Below are positions 8,340 through 17,159 of a stretch of DNA of 64,000 nt, one piece after another. This DNA comes from Nocardia veterana NBRC 100344 (GTDB lineage Bacteria > Actinomycetota > Actinomycetes > Mycobacteriales > Mycobacteriaceae). The notes under the pieces are model-generated. The model was not told the origin of the DNA. It worked only from the letters and a program-made list of their open reading frames with translations, and searched no databases. The position numbers and the translations under genes were made by a program. Location of the stretch: contig NZ_BAGM01000056.1 in NCBI RefSeq assembly GCF_000308855.1, positions 1-64,000 of the forward strand, written 5' to 3'. The number at the start of each line of letters is the position of its first letter. Position 1 is the first letter of the stretch.

Positions 8340-9248
8340 GTGTCTGGTCGAGTCGGCGCCCGCGGGTACATCCTGCGGGTCGCGTGTGCGATCGCCGGTG
8401 CGGCGGTGCTGGCGACCGGATGCGTCGACAACACCGAAGACGAATCGCCCAAGGTGCCCAAGGTGCCGGTGACGAAGGTGGAATCGATCGCCGCGCAACT
8501 GCCCCCGAAGATCGCGCAGGGGGGCCGGCTGGTGGTCGGTGTGAACGTGCCCTATCAGCCGAACGAGTACCGCGATCCGCATACCGGACAGATCATCGGC
8601 TTCGACGTGGATCTGATGGACGCGGTGGCCGCGGTACTCGGCGTGCGCGCCGACTATCAGGAAGCGGACTTCGAGAAGATCATTCCGGCGATCGAGGCCG
8701 GCACCGTCGATGTCGGCATGTCCTCGTTCACCGACAACCGGAACCGGGAGAAGACCGTCGATTTCGTCGACTACTTCTCCGCCGGGATCCAGTGGGCGCA
8801 GCGCAAGGGCCGGCCCGTCGATCCGAACAACGCCTGCGGTAAGAAGGTCGCGGTGCAGCGCACCACCACCGAGGACATCGACGAGATCCCCGCCAAATCC
8901 AAGGCCTGCACCGACGCCGGGAAGCCCGAGATCCACAAGATGGCCTACGACGAACAGAGCGCGGCGGCCACGGCCCTCGTCCTCGGTCAGGTCGATGCCA
9001 TGTCGGCCGATTCACCGGTCACCGCCTACGCGATCAAGCGCAATTCCGACACCATCGAGGCAGCCGGCCCGGTCTTCGAGGCCGAACCGTACGGCTGGCC
9101 GGTGCCGAAGGGCTCACCGCTGGCGCCGGTCCTGCAGGCCGCGCTGCAACATCTGATCGACACCGGCGCCTACCGCACCATCGCGCAGAACTGGGGCGTG
9201 GAGGCCGGTGCGATCACCACCTCGGTCATCAACGGCGCGAAAGGCTGA
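8340..9248 (+). CDS. Amino-acid ABC transporter substrate-binding lipoprotein
   Basis: 302-residue periplasmic-binding-protein family 3 (SBP_bac_3) protein. A short signal peptide ends in the lipobox-like ATGC, giving a lipid-anchored Cys after export. The binding fold starts at about residue 50, with GFDVDLMDAVAAVLG, a loop of the AGTVDVGMSSFTDNRNREKTVDF type and a C-terminal GAYRTIAQNWGV segment. Family members of this form bind glutamate, glutamine or other polar amino acids. The GTG at 8340 puts the hydrophobic segment at the N-terminus. It is the first gene of a three-gene importer operon with the permease and ATPase. Confidence 0.9.
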   Translation: MSGRVGARGYILRVACAIAGAAVLATGCVDNTEDESPKVPKVPVTKVESIAAQLPPKIAQGGRLVVGVNVPYQPNEYRDPHTGQIIGFDVDLMDAVAAVLGVRADYQEADFEKIIPAIEAGTVDVGMSSFTDNRNREKTVDFVDYFSAGIQWAQRKGRPVDPNNACGKKVAVQRTTTEDIDEIPAKSKACTDAGKPEIHKMAYDEQSAAATALVLGQVDAMSADSPVTAYAIKRNSDTIEAAGPVFEAEPYGWPVPKGSPLAPVLQAALQHLIDTGAYRTIAQNWGVEAGAITTSVINGAKG

Positions 9249-9254
9249 GTGCAC

Positions 9255-10205
9255 ATGTCCGCGCAACATTCGTCCGGCTCGCCGGGCCGCCCGTCCGAGC
9301 CGGATCTGCCCGAGACCATCGAGGCGGTGCCGCTGCGGCGGCCGGGCCGCTGGCTGGCGGCGGCGGTGCTGCTGATCCTGCTCGCGCTGTTCGTCTACGG
9401 TGCCGCCACCAACCCCGCCTACCGCTGGGACACCTACGCCAAATACCTGTTCGATCGCCGGATATCCGAGGGCGCGCTGGTCACCCTGGAGCTGACCGTG
9501 CTCGCGATGGCCATCGGCGTGATCCTCGGGGTGATCCTCGCGGTGATGCGGTTGTCGCCGAATCCGGTGCTGCGGTCGGTGTCGTGGGTGTATCTGTGGA
9601 TCTTCCGCGGCACCCCGGTGTACATCCAGCTCGTCTTCTGGGGCCTGTTCCCCGCGCTGTACAAATCCATTCAGCTCGGAATCCCGTTCGGCGGGCCCAG
9701 TTTCGTGCAGTGGGACGTGCAGGACTGGTCGCAACCGTTCATCTTCGCCATGATCGGGCTGGGCCTGAACGAGGCCGCCTACATGGCCGAAATCGTGCGC
9801 GCCGGTGTCAATTCGGTGGGTGAGGGTCAGCGTGAGGCCTCGATCGCGCTGGGCATGTCCTGGGGCCAGACCATGCGTCGTACCGTGTTGCCGCAGGCGA
9901 TGCGGGTGATCATCCCGCCGACCGGCAACGAGCTGATCTCCATGCTCAAGACCACATCGCTGGTCACCGCGATCCCGTTGACCACCGATCTCTACGGACG
10001 CGCCCGCGACATCTACGGCATCAACTTCCAGCCGATCCCGCTGCTGCTGGTGAGTGCCACCTGGTACCTGGCGATCACCAGCGTGCTGATGGTCGGCCAG
10101 TTCTATCTCGAGCGGTACTACTCGCGCGGTGTGACCCGGCAGTTGACCGGTCGGCAGCTGCGTGCGCTGGCCACCGCGAAGCACACCACGGAGGCCGGAA
10201 AATGA
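9255..10205 (+). CDS. Amino-acid ABC transporter permease
   Basis: About 316-residue inner-membrane permease of the His/Glu/Gln/Arg family. A hydrophilic N-terminus precedes the first membrane segment (about 33-55). The conserved cytoplasmic EAA loop is seen as [28 protein letters not shown]. Substrate passes from the lipoprotein encoded just upstream. The ATG at 9255 has GAAAGG ten bases upstream; a GTG at 9249 directly after the preceding stop is an alternative. It overlaps the ATPase gene by four bases (ATGA), indicating translational coupling. Only one permease gene is present, so the channel is probably a homodimer. Confidence 0.9.
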   Translation: MSAQHSSGSPGRPSEPDLPETIEAVPLRRPGRWLAAAVLLILLALFVYGAATNPAYRWDTYAKYLFDRRISEGALVTLELTVLAMAIGVILGVILAVMRLSPNPVLRSVSWVYLWIFRGTPVYIQLVFWGLFPALYKSIQLGIPFGGPSFVQWDVQDWSQPFIFAMIGLGLNEAAYMAEIVRAGVNSVGEGQREASIALGMSWGQTMRRTVLPQAMRVIIPPTGNELISMLKTTSLVTAIPLTTDLYGRARDIYGINFQPIPLLLVSATWYLAITSVLMVGQFYLERYYSRGVTRQLTGRQLRALATAKHTTEAGK

Positions 10206-10987
10206 GCGCTGCCGCAACCTCTTCGGAGGTGCCGATGATCCGGGCCGAGCGCGTGTGCAAGAACTTCGGCACCCTGCAGGTGTTGCAGGGCGTCTCGCTC
10301 GAGGTCGCCCGCGGGCAGGTGATGTGCCTGATCGGCCCGTCGGGGTCGGGGAAGTCGACCTTTCTGCGCTGCATCAATCATCTGGAGCGGGTGAATGCCG
10401 GCCGGCTCTACGTCGACGGCGAGCTGGTCGGCTATCGCGAGCGGGGCGGCAAACTCTATGAACTGCATCCGCGCGAAGCGGCCCGCCAGCGCCGCGACAT
10501 CGGCATGGTGTTCCAGCATTTCAACCTGTTTCCGCACCGCACCGCGCTGGCGAACGTGATCGAGGCGCCGATCCACGTGAAGAAGGTCGCCCGCTCGGAG
10601 GCGGTGGCCCGGGCGCGGGAACTACTGGATCGAGTCGGTTTGGCGGACAAGGCCGATGCGTACCCGGCGCAGCTGTCGGGTGGGCAGCAGCAGCGGGTCG
10701 CGATCGCCCGAGCGCTCGCCATGGACCCGAAGCTGATGCTCTTCGACGAGCCGACGTCGGCCCTGGACCCGGAACTGGTCGGCGAGGTCCTCACGGTCAT
10801 GCGGGAATTGGCGGATTCGGGGATGACGATGGTCGTCGTCACGCACGAAATGGGGTTCGCTCGCGAGGTGGCCGACCAGTTGGTGTTCATGGACGGGGGC
10901 GTGGTCGTGGAGGCGGGTGATCCGCGCGCGCTGCTGGCCGACCCGCAACAGGAGCGGACCCGGGCCTTCCTGTCCCGAATCCTCTAG
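10202..10987 (+). CDS. Amino-acid ABC transporter ATP-binding protein
   Basis: 261-residue nucleotide-binding subunit energising the importer. Walker A is G45-PSGSGKST, the Q-loop contains Q105, the ABC signature LSGGQQQR is at 158-165 and Walker B LMLFDE is at 178-183, followed by the D-loop SALD. The insertion between Walker A and the Q-loop ([17 protein letters not shown]) is typical of the polar amino-acid (HisP/GlnQ) subfamily. The start overlaps the permease stop. Little space (33 bases) separates its stop from the convergent lipoprotein gene. Confidence 0.94.
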   Translation: MSAAATSSEVPMIRAERVCKNFGTLQVLQGVSLEVARGQVMCLIGPSGSGKSTFLRCINHLERVNAGRLYVDGELVGYRERGGKLYELHPREAARQRRDIGMVFQHFNLFPHRTALANVIEAPIHVKKVARSEAVARARELLDRVGLADKADAYPAQLSGGQQQRVAIARALAMDPKLMLFDEPTSALDPELVGEVLTVMRELADSGMTMVVVTHEMGFAREVADQLVFMDGGVVVEAGDPRALLADPQQERTRAFLSRIL

Positions 10988-11020
10988 CGCGGAAACGGGA
11001 CTCGGCAAGCCCGGGGTCGG

Positions 11021-11653
11021 TCAGGAGCGGCGGGTGAGGACGACCCGATCGGCCAGCACCTCCGCGCCGCCCGCCGGGGTGAAATAGATCTCCATCACCG
11101 TGCGGTCGGGTGATTCGAACCGGATCACGGTGCGCATCGGCGTGGTCTTGCCGGCGTTGGCCGGACCGAGGATGCCCGGATCGGTGAAATCTCCGGTCAT
11201 GACGATATCGGCGGCGGAACCGCTGTTCTTCGCGCCCCGATAGGTCATCATCATCGGCGTCATGCTGTCCACGGTCGACCATTCGTAACGGTCGTCGGTG
11301 GGGGAGTAGCCGAGCGCGCCCTGCCGATAGTACGGCTTGTCACCGAGAGTGCCGTCGACCTCCTCCTGGAGAAAGTTGTTGCCGGTCTTCGTGATCCAGT
11401 GCCAGCGCGAGACGGTATCGTGCGCGACCAGCGGGTGGTCGGGGGTGCCGCCGGCCACATAGGTGGATTTCTCGACCGACCATTCACCGACCAGCCGGTC
11501 CAGCCGGGTGTGTCCGGCATCCTGGTGGGCGACCGCGGTGGCGATGGTGGTGGGGGCAGCGGACGGCTCGGCATCGGAGCCGCCGCAGGCCGCCGTCACG
11601 ACGGCGACGAGGACGAGGACCGGCGCCAGCCGCATTCGCAGGGACGTCTTCAC
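11021..11653 (-). CDS. Putative lipoprotein, DUF1579-like
   Basis: 210-residue predicted exported lipoprotein. The N-terminus (VKTSLRMRLAPVLVLVAVV) is a signal peptide ending in the lipobox TAAC before Cys-Gly-Gly. The mature part has an LDRLVGEWSV opening and repeated beta-strand segments typical of DUF1579-like proteins, a small beta-barrel family without a known ligand. The GTG at 11653 is used because it places the signal sequence at the start. It follows the SDR gene on the same strand with a gap of only ten bases, so the two are likely one operon. Confidence 0.7.
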   Translation of the reverse strand: MKTSLRMRLAPVLVLVAVVTAACGGSDAEPSAAPTTIATAVAHQDAGHTRLDRLVGEWSVEKSTYVAGGTPDHPLVAHDTVSRWHWITKTGNNFLQEEVDGTLGDKPYYRQGALGYSPTDDRYEWSTVDSMTPMMMTYRGAKNSGSAADIVMTGDFTDPGILGPANAGKTTPMRTVIRFESPDRTVMEIYFTPAGGAEVLADRVVLTRRS

Positions 11654-11663
11654 GATCGACACC

Positions 11664-12506
11664 TCAGTTCCCGTCGAATGCCGTTGCGCGCGAGACCTTC
11701 TCCCACGCGTGAATGTCGTCCCGCACCGCGTCGAGGTGGCCGAGCAGGGTATCCACCGAATCGCTGCCCAGCGGCAGTCGCAGCGGTGTCCGCTCGGCCT
11801 CCAGCGCGGTACGGATCGCCGCCGCGGCCTTGGCCGGATCGCCCGGCTGGGTGCCGTCACCGTCTCGGACCATCCGGCGGGTCTTACCCGCGGTGTCGGC
11901 GTACACCTCGGATTCGGCGCTGAAATAGGCTGCGCCCGAACCGAACAGGCCGGTGCGGAAGGCACCGGGCTCCACGACGAGCACCTGGATGCCGAACGGC
12001 GCGACCTCGTCGGCGAGGGCCTCGGAAAAACCCTCCAGCGCGAATTTGGTGGCGCTGTAGGCGGAAAAGCCCGCGAACGACATCTGACCGCCCACGCTGC
12101 TCATCATGACGATCGCGCCGCTGCGCTGGGCCCGCATCTGCGGGAGCACCGCGCGGGTGAGGGCGGCGGGACCGAACACGTGCAGATCGAACAGGTCGCG
12201 CAGCTCCCGATCGGTGGTCTCCTCGACTGCCCCCACCTGCGTGCGGCCGGCGTTGTTGACCAGGACGTCGATCCGCCCGTAGCGGGCGATCACATCGGCG
12301 ACCACCGCGTCGATGCGGTCGGTGTCGGTCACGTCCAGTGCGACGGCCTCGATCCGATCGGGATGGGCGGTGACGAGATCGTCCAGTGCCGCGGTGCGGC
12401 GGGCCACCGCGACCACGATATCTCCGGCGTCGATCGCCTCCTGGGCGATCGCGCGGCCGAAGCCGCTGCTGGCCCCGGTGATCAGCCAGACCTTGTCTGT
12501 ACTCAC
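11664..12506 (-). CDS. Short-chain dehydrogenase/reductase (SDR)
   Basis: 280-residue classical SDR, an NAD(P)-dependent oxidoreductase. The cofactor motif is TGASSGFG (10-17), the NNAG motif is at 84-87, the catalytic Ser lies in MMSSVGG (136/137), and the Tyr150-x3-Lys154 pair is in YSATK. The C-terminal extension of about 280 total residues fits the group with a FRTGLFG segment after the active site. The GTG at 12506 is preceded by GAGGAGAA. It is divergent from a LysR regulator whose palindromic site lies between the genes, so that regulator probably controls it. Substrate is unknown. Confidence 0.88.
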   Translation of the reverse strand: MSTDKVWLITGASSGFGRAIAQEAIDAGDIVVAVARRTAALDDLVTAHPDRIEAVALDVTDTDRIDAVVADVIARYGRIDVLVNNAGRTQVGAVEETTDRELRDLFDLHVFGPAALTRAVLPQMRAQRSGAIVMMSSVGGQMSFAGFSAYSATKFALEGFSEALADEVAPFGIQVLVVEPGAFRTGLFGSGAAYFSAESEVYADTAGKTRRMVRDGDGTQPGDPAKAAAAIRTALEAERTPLRLPLGSDSVDTLLGHLDAVRDDIHAWEKVSRATAFDGN

Positions 12507-12583
12507 GCGAAATTCTCCTCGGTAGTTCTCGGTACGAGAGAAATCTTCGACTGTCCCCAGTGGTGGAGTCCAAGACCTTCGGC

Positions 12584-12599
12584 TATAACCATCGGTTAT
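12584..12599 (+). promoter_or_regulatory. LysR-type palindrome overlapping promoter and start codon
   Basis: ATAACC-ATC-GGTTAT (12585-12599) is a perfect dyad. It overlaps a TATAAC -10 (12584-12589) and the ATG at 12598 of the LysR gene, eight bases downstream. Binding would block the leaderless start of the regulator itself and could act on the divergent SDR promoter. Confidence 0.6.
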
Positions 12600-13491
12600 G
12601 GACGTGCACGGGCGTGATCTGCGATATTTCGTCGCGGTGGCCGAGGAGCTGAACTTCACCCGGGCGGCGCAGGCCCTGTTCATCTCCCAGCCCGCGCTGT
12701 CGAAACAGATCCGCGCGCTGGAAGCGCAGATCGGCGGTCCCCTGTTCGACCGCGACGGCCGCTCGGTCCGCCTGACGCCGGTGGGCCGGGTGCTGCTGCC
12801 GCACGCCCGGAAACTGCTGGCGGATTGGGATCGGGCGTGGACGGAAGTGGAGGCCGCGAAGGCCGGTCAGCACGCGACCGTGACCATCGGAATCAGTACC
12901 AGCCCGGGGCGCGGCCTGCTCCCGGCGATCCGGTCTCGGTTCGGCACCGCCTTTCCCCTCGCGAAACCGGTACTGCGCCAAACGGGTTGGTCGGACCCGA
13001 CCGCGGGCTTGGCCGACGGTAGCGCCGATGTCGCCTTCGTCTGGCTGCCGTTGGCCGAACCGGACCGCTACGAATGGCTCGTGGTGGCCCGCGAGCCGCG
13101 GCTGGTGGCGCTGCCCGCCGATCACCGGCTGGCCGAGCACTCGGTGATCGACTTCGCGGATCTGCTCGACGAGCCGTTTCTCGCGCTGCCGAAATCCGCG
13201 GGCGCACTGCGTGATTACTGGCTCGCCGTGGATGCCCGCGGTGGCCGCGCACCGATTGTCGGCGCGGAGATCACCAGCACCGAGGAAACCTACGAGGCGC
13301 TGCTCAACGGCGACGGGGTCGTGCTTCTCGCCGCCGGCAACGTTCCGCTCGTCGCGCACGAAGGAGTGGTGGTCCGGCAGGTGCGTGGGATCAGCGCGAG
13401 CGAACTCGCGCTGGCCTGGCGGCGTGGTGAGACGCGCCCCCTCGTGCTCGGCTACCTCGAGGCATGTCGCCGGGCGGTCGGCCCGCGTTAG
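12598..13491 (+). CDS. LysR-family transcriptional regulator
   Basis: 297-residue LysR-type regulator. The winged helix-turn-helix occupies about residues 1-60 (RYFVAVAEELNFTRAAQAL, SQPALSKQIRALE), followed by a periplasmic-binding-like effector domain from about 90. It binds DNA as a tetramer and responds to a small molecule, unknown here. The ATG at 12598 appears leaderless. It is transcribed divergently from the SDR-lipoprotein pair, the usual arrangement for a LysR regulator and its target. Its 3' end is convergent with a second, different LysR gene. Confidence 0.9.
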   Translation: MDVHGRDLRYFVAVAEELNFTRAAQALFISQPALSKQIRALEAQIGGPLFDRDGRSVRLTPVGRVLLPHARKLLADWDRAWTEVEAAKAGQHATVTIGISTSPGRGLLPAIRSRFGTAFPLAKPVLRQTGWSDPTAGLADGSADVAFVWLPLAEPDRYEWLVVAREPRLVALPADHRLAEHSVIDFADLLDEPFLALPKSAGALRDYWLAVDARGGRAPIVGAEITSTEETYEALLNGDGVVLLAAGNVPLVAHEGVVVRQVRGISASELALAWRRGETRPLVLGYLEACRRAVGPR

Positions 13492-13515
13492 GGCGGCGTC
13501 GCCCGCCGCGATCGG

Positions 13516-14427
13516 TCACCGGAGCAGCGCCTTCGCCCGGCCCAGCGCGATCCGCAACTGTCCGAGCAGCACTTTCGCCGCGGGCGATGCGGGGCGGTCC
13601 GAACGCCAGGCGAGGGCGAGCTGTCCGTGCATCCGCGGCTCGGTGATCTCGACCATCCGGACACCTGCCGCCGCGGCCTGTTCCGCGCTGAGCGCCGGAG
13701 CCACCGCGATGCCGAGTCCACCCGCGGCGAGCCGAACCAGCAGCGCCGGTGCGGCCGCTTCGAATTCGATGCGCGGCGTGAAACCCGCGGCGGCACAGCA
13801 ATGTTCGAGCACTCCGCGGATTCCGGTTCCGCGCGGGAGGCAGATCAGGGAGCGCTCGCGCAGTTCGGTGAGGGCGATCCGATCGCCGAACTCGTCGTCG
13901 TCGCGGGCCACCGCCGCCGCCAGCGGGGTCTCGAAGATGATGTCGACGCCGAGGCGCCGGTCGAGGTCGTCGCCGGTCAAGCCGATCAGGGCGATATCGA
14001 GTTCGCCGTGGACCAGCGCGGCGAGCATCTTCTCGGTGGTGTCCTCGGTGAGGGTGATGCCGACCTGCGGATGATCGCGGTGGAAGGCGGACAACACCGC
14101 CGCCACGTCGAACTCCTCGGTCGCGGCGCCGGAGATGAGGCCGACCCGGACCTGGCCACGCAACAGTCCGGTGAACTCGTCGACGGTGAACGAAACCTGT
14201 TGCGCGGCTGCCAATGCCGCGCGGGCGTGTGGCAGCACGGCGGCGCCGGCGGCGGTCAGGGTCACGGTCCGGCCCGAGCGGTCCAGCAGCGGTTGGCCGA
14301 GTTCACGTTCCAGCTGCCGGATCTGCGCCGACAGTCCGGGTTGCGCCAGATGCAGCCGCTGTGCTGCCCGGGTGAAATTGGCCTCCTCGGCGACGGTGAC
14401 GAAGTAGCGCAACTGCCGAATTTCCAT
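13516..14427 (-). CDS. LysR-family transcriptional regulator
   Basis: 303-residue LysR-type regulator with N-terminal helix-turn-helix (RQLRYFVTVAEEANFTRAAQRL, QPGLSAQIRQLER) and C-terminal effector-binding domain. It is divergent from the FAD-dependent oxidase gene at 14499, and the 71-base gap holds two dyads, one of T-N11-A type. It therefore probably regulates that oxidase. Only about 24 bases separate it from the convergent LysR gene. The two LysR proteins share only the expected family similarity and look like independent acquisitions rather than a tandem duplication. Confidence 0.9.
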   Translation of the reverse strand: MEIRQLRYFVTVAEEANFTRAAQRLHLAQPGLSAQIRQLERELGQPLLDRSGRTVTLTAAGAAVLPHARAALAAAQQVSFTVDEFTGLLRGQVRVGLISGAATEEFDVAAVLSAFHRDHPQVGITLTEDTTEKMLAALVHGELDIALIGLTGDDLDRRLGVDIIFETPLAAAVARDDDEFGDRIALTELRERSLICLPRGTGIRGVLEHCCAAAGFTPRIEFEAAAPALLVRLAAGGLGIAVAPALSAEQAAAAGVRMVEITEPRMHGQLALAWRSDRPASPAAKVLLGQLRIALGRAKALLR

Positions 14428-14436
14428 AACTGAGGA

Positions 14437-14472
14437 TTCTAGTATCGAGAAGAACTATCTGTTTTACTTCTC
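14437..14472. promoter_or_regulatory. Dyads between LysR gene and FAD oxidase gene
   Basis: TTCT-N7-AGAA (14437-14451) has the T-N11-A form of a LysR box. It overlaps a second inverted repeat, GAGAAG (14447-14452) with CTTCTC (14467-14472). Confidence 0.5.
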
Positions 14473-14498
14473 ACATCGGCCGCGGCAGAGTTCGAGAT

Positions 14499-15863
14499 AT
14501 GACGAAGTCGACCTTTCCCTCCGAACTGCCCACCGTCACCGGCCCGATCTTCCGTCCGGGTGCGGACGGGTACGACGCCGAGATCTCCGGATTCCAGACC
14601 GCCTACACCCACCGCCCGGATCTCGTCGTCGGCGCGGTCCATGCCGAGGACGTCCGCGCGGCCGTGGAATTCGCCGCCCGTCACCGCCTGCCCGTCGCGG
14701 TGCAGGCGACCGGGCACGGCCTGTCGGTACCGGCCGACGGCGGTGTGCTGATCAGTACCCGGCGCATGACCGAGGTGCGCGTCGATGCACACGCCCGCAC
14801 CGCCTGGGTGGCCGCCGGCGTCCAGGCCGAGGCGTTGATCGCGGCCGCGGTCGCTCACGGGCTCGCGCCGCTGAACGGCTCCTCGCCCTCGGTCGGCGTG
14901 GTCGGTTATCACCTCGGTGGCGGGCTCGGCATTCTGGCCCGGACCTTCGGCTATGCCGCCGACCACGTGCGCGCCCTGGACCTGGTGACCGCCGACGGGC
15001 GCCTGCGCCGGCTCACACCCGGCGACGAATTGTTCGGCGCCGTACTGGGTTCCGGCGGGAATTTCGGTGTCGTCACCGGGATGGAACTGGAGTTGTTCCC
15101 GATCACCGAGGTCTACGGTGGCCGGCTGATCTTCGATACCGCGCTGGTGGAGTCCGCCCTCGAGGTGTGGCGGCAGTGGACCGCCGAGGTGCCGGAGGAG
15201 ATGACCGCCGCGATCACGATGATGACCATGCCGGATGTCCCGGCGATCCCGGAACCGCTGCGTGGCCGCTATGTGGCCACGGTGAATATCGCCTTCACGG
15301 GATCCGCAGCGGCGGGCGAGCGGTTGGTCCGGCCGCTGCGCGAGGTCGGCCCCCGGCTCGCCGACGACCTGCGGACGATGCCGTACAGCGACACCCACGG
15401 GATCTACAGTGACCCGCCCTTCCCGCACGCCTACACCGCGACCAATGCCCTGCTGACGGACCTGCCCGCGGATGCGGCGGCCGCCTTCCTGGATGTCACC
15501 GGTCCCGGAGCGCCGATCGCGGCGGTGGCCGGCTTCCGTCATCTGGGCGGTGCGCTGCGCCGGCCCGGGCCCGTCGGCATCGCGATGGATCATCGAGAGG
15601 CCGAATACAACGCGCGCATCATCACGATGCCGAGCGCCGAGACCGCCGAGGTGCGCGGTTTCCACGAGCTGGTCGCGAAGACGCTGTCGCCCTGGACCGT
15701 CGGGCACAACCTGAACTTCCTCTACGGCGGCGGCGACTGGGCCGACGAGAGTCAGACCCGCGCCGGATACACCCCCGCGACCTACGCGCGACTGCAGGCG
15801 CTCAAAGCCGAATACGACCCGGCGAATCTGTTCCGCTGCAATCGCAACATCGTCCCGGCCTGA
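14499..15863 (+). CDS. FAD-binding oxidoreductase, berberine-bridge-like
   Basis: 454-residue PCMH-type flavoprotein. The N-terminal FAD domain includes VQATGHGLSV, where the His is the usual site of covalent FAD attachment, and VGVVGYHLGGGLGILARTFG. The second covalent site of bicovalent enzymes is a Cys a few residues before the LGGG motif; here that position reads SPSVG, so attachment is probably through His only. The C-terminal BBE element is NPANLFRCN-like (DPANLFRCNRNIVP). Family members oxidise sugars, alkaloids or polyketide intermediates; the substrate is unknown. No signal peptide is seen. It is probably regulated by the divergent LysR. Confidence 0.88.
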   Translation: MTKSTFPSELPTVTGPIFRPGADGYDAEISGFQTAYTHRPDLVVGAVHAEDVRAAVEFAARHRLPVAVQATGHGLSVPADGGVLISTRRMTEVRVDAHARTAWVAAGVQAEALIAAAVAHGLAPLNGSSPSVGVVGYHLGGGLGILARTFGYAADHVRALDLVTADGRLRRLTPGDELFGAVLGSGGNFGVVTGMELELFPITEVYGGRLIFDTALVESALEVWRQWTAEVPEEMTAAITMMTMPDVPAIPEPLRGRYVATVNIAFTGSAAAGERLVRPLREVGPRLADDLRTMPYSDTHGIYSDPPFPHAYTATNALLTDLPADAAAAFLDVTGPGAPIAAVAGFRHLGGALRRPGPVGIAMDHREAEYNARIITMPSAETAEVRGFHELVAKTLSPWTVGHNLNFLYGGGDWADESQTRAGYTPATYARLQALKAEYDPANLFRCNRNIVPA

Positions 15864-15902
15864 CCCGGCGCTGGACGGCCGGAATATCTCGGCGCTATCG
15901 TC

Positions 15903-15912
15903 GTGATATCAC
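15903..15912. promoter_or_regulatory. GTGATATCAC palindrome upstream of SPFH operon
   Basis: A perfect ten-base palindrome 21 bases before the ATG of the SPFH gene, next to a TATCGT hexamer at 15896-15901. It is a candidate operator, possibly for the ribbon-helix-helix protein encoded at the end of the same operon. Confidence 0.45.
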
Positions 15913-15932
15913 TTCAATATTGGGAGGATGTC

Positions 15933-16871
15933 ATGGCGCTGCGCCCGGCCTTTCGGCTGAACGGGTTCTTGATGCTGCTGGTGCTACTGGTGGTCGGTGC
16001 CGCCGGCTTGATCGGCGGGGTCGCGGCCACCGACGCGGTCCGTGCGGACGGCGGCCCCGGCGCGGCGATCGGCGCGGGTGCGGGCTACGTGATCGTCGGG
16101 GTGGCGGTGGTTCTGCTGACCGGTCTGACCACGGTGAGTCCGAACGAGGCCAAGGTGCTGCAGTTCTTCGGCCGCTACATCGGGTCGGTGGCCGATCCCG
16201 GCTTCTTCTGGGTGGTGCCGCTGACCACCCGGCGGCGAATCTCGTTGCGAGTCCGCAACTTCGAGACACAGAAGCTGAAGGTCAACGATTTCGACGGCAA
16301 TCCGGTGGAGATCGCGGCGGTCGTGGTCTACCGCGTGGTGGACAGCTTCAAATCCGCCTTCGCCGTCGACGACTACGAGGAGTACGTGCAGACCCAGTCC
16401 GAGGCCGCGGTCCGGCATCTGGCCACCGTGCATCCGTACGACGCCGCGCCGGAGGCCGCGCCCACCGGGTTCGCCGCCACCGCGGACTCGGCTCCGGCGG
16501 GTGATTCCGCGCCGACGAGCCTGCGAAACGGGACCGAGGTGGCCGAGGAACTGACCGCCGAACTGCGCGAGCGCACCGCCCTGGCCGGTATCGAGATCCT
16601 CGAAGCCCGGATCACCCACCTGGCCTACGCGCCGGAGATCGCACAGTCGATGCTGGTCCGTCAGCAGGCCGCCCAGGTGGTGGCCGCGCGCAGCCGGATC
16701 GTGGAGGGCGCGGTCGGCATGGTCGGGATGGCGCTGCAACGGCTGACCGACGAGGGCATGGTCGACCTGGACGAGGAGCGGCGGGCCTCGATGGTGTCGA
16801 ATCTGCTCGTCGTGCTCTGCGGCGATCGGTCGGCGCAGCCCGTCGTCAACACCGGAACCCTGTACTCCTGA
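15933..16871 (+). CDS. SPFH/band-7 domain membrane protein
   Basis: 312-residue integral membrane protein. Two N-terminal hydrophobic segments (about 11-32 and 45-65) are followed by an SPFH domain from about residue 68: TVSPNEAKVLQFFGRYIGSV, FFWVVPLTTRRRISLRVRNFETQKLKVND, and the ELRERTALAGIEILEARITHLAYAPEIAQ segment before the coiled C-terminal part. SPFH proteins form oligomeric membrane microdomain scaffolds. An insertion of about 30 Ala/Pro-rich residues (APEAAPTGFAATADSAPAGD) splits the domain. The ATG at 15933 follows GGGAGG. It overlaps the next, tiny ribbon-helix-helix gene by one base, implying co-translation. Confidence 0.85.
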   Translation: MALRPAFRLNGFLMLLVLLVVGAAGLIGGVAATDAVRADGGPGAAIGAGAGYVIVGVAVVLLTGLTTVSPNEAKVLQFFGRYIGSVADPGFFWVVPLTTRRRISLRVRNFETQKLKVNDFDGNPVEIAAVVVYRVVDSFKSAFAVDDYEEYVQTQSEAAVRHLATVHPYDAAPEAAPTGFAATADSAPAGDSAPTSLRNGTEVAEELTAELRERTALAGIEILEARITHLAYAPEIAQSMLVRQQAAQVVAARSRIVEGAVGMVGMALQRLTDEGMVDLDEERRASMVSNLLVVLCGDRSAQPVVNTGTLYS

Positions 16872-17050
16872 TGGTCAAGCGCGAGCCCAAGAAGGTGCTC
16901 GTCCGGCTCGATCCGGCCGTCCACGAGGCGATCGCCAAGTGGGCGGCCGACGACCTGCGCAGCATCAACGCACAGATCGAGTACGCCCTGCGGATGGCGC
17001 TCGACCAGGTGGGGCGGTCGCCGCGGCGCGCTGGGGAGACCCCCGAATGA
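16871..17050 (+). CDS. Small Arc-type ribbon-helix-helix protein
   Basis: 59-residue ORF too short for routine gene calling. It starts with MVKREPKKVLVRLDPAVHE, the beta-strand of a ribbon-helix-helix fold, then AIAKWAADDLRSINAQIEYALRMAL, the two helices with the conserved Arc pattern (RSIN-QIEYAL). Such dimers bind operators in the major groove through the beta-ribbon. The ATG shares its A with the TGA of the SPFH gene (TGATG), so translation is coupled. It probably regulates this operon or accompanies the SPFH protein; no toxin partner is evident. Confidence 0.8.
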   Translation: MVKREPKKVLVRLDPAVHEAIAKWAADDLRSINAQIEYALRMALDQVGRSPRRAGETPE

Positions 17051-17147
17051 AAACAAACCTGACACCCGTTTAGTCCGGAATTTATTACCACCTGGTCACG
17101 CATTGAACACAAAACGCCCCAGGAAGTGCGAAAAGGTCACAGATGGG

Positions 17148-17153
17148 TAGCTT
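17148..17153 (+). promoter_or_regulatory. Leaderless-type -10 (TAGCTT)
   Basis: TAGCTT ends six bases before the GTG at 17160, with no ribosome-binding site between. Confidence 0.5.
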
Positions 17154-17159
17154 GGTTGC

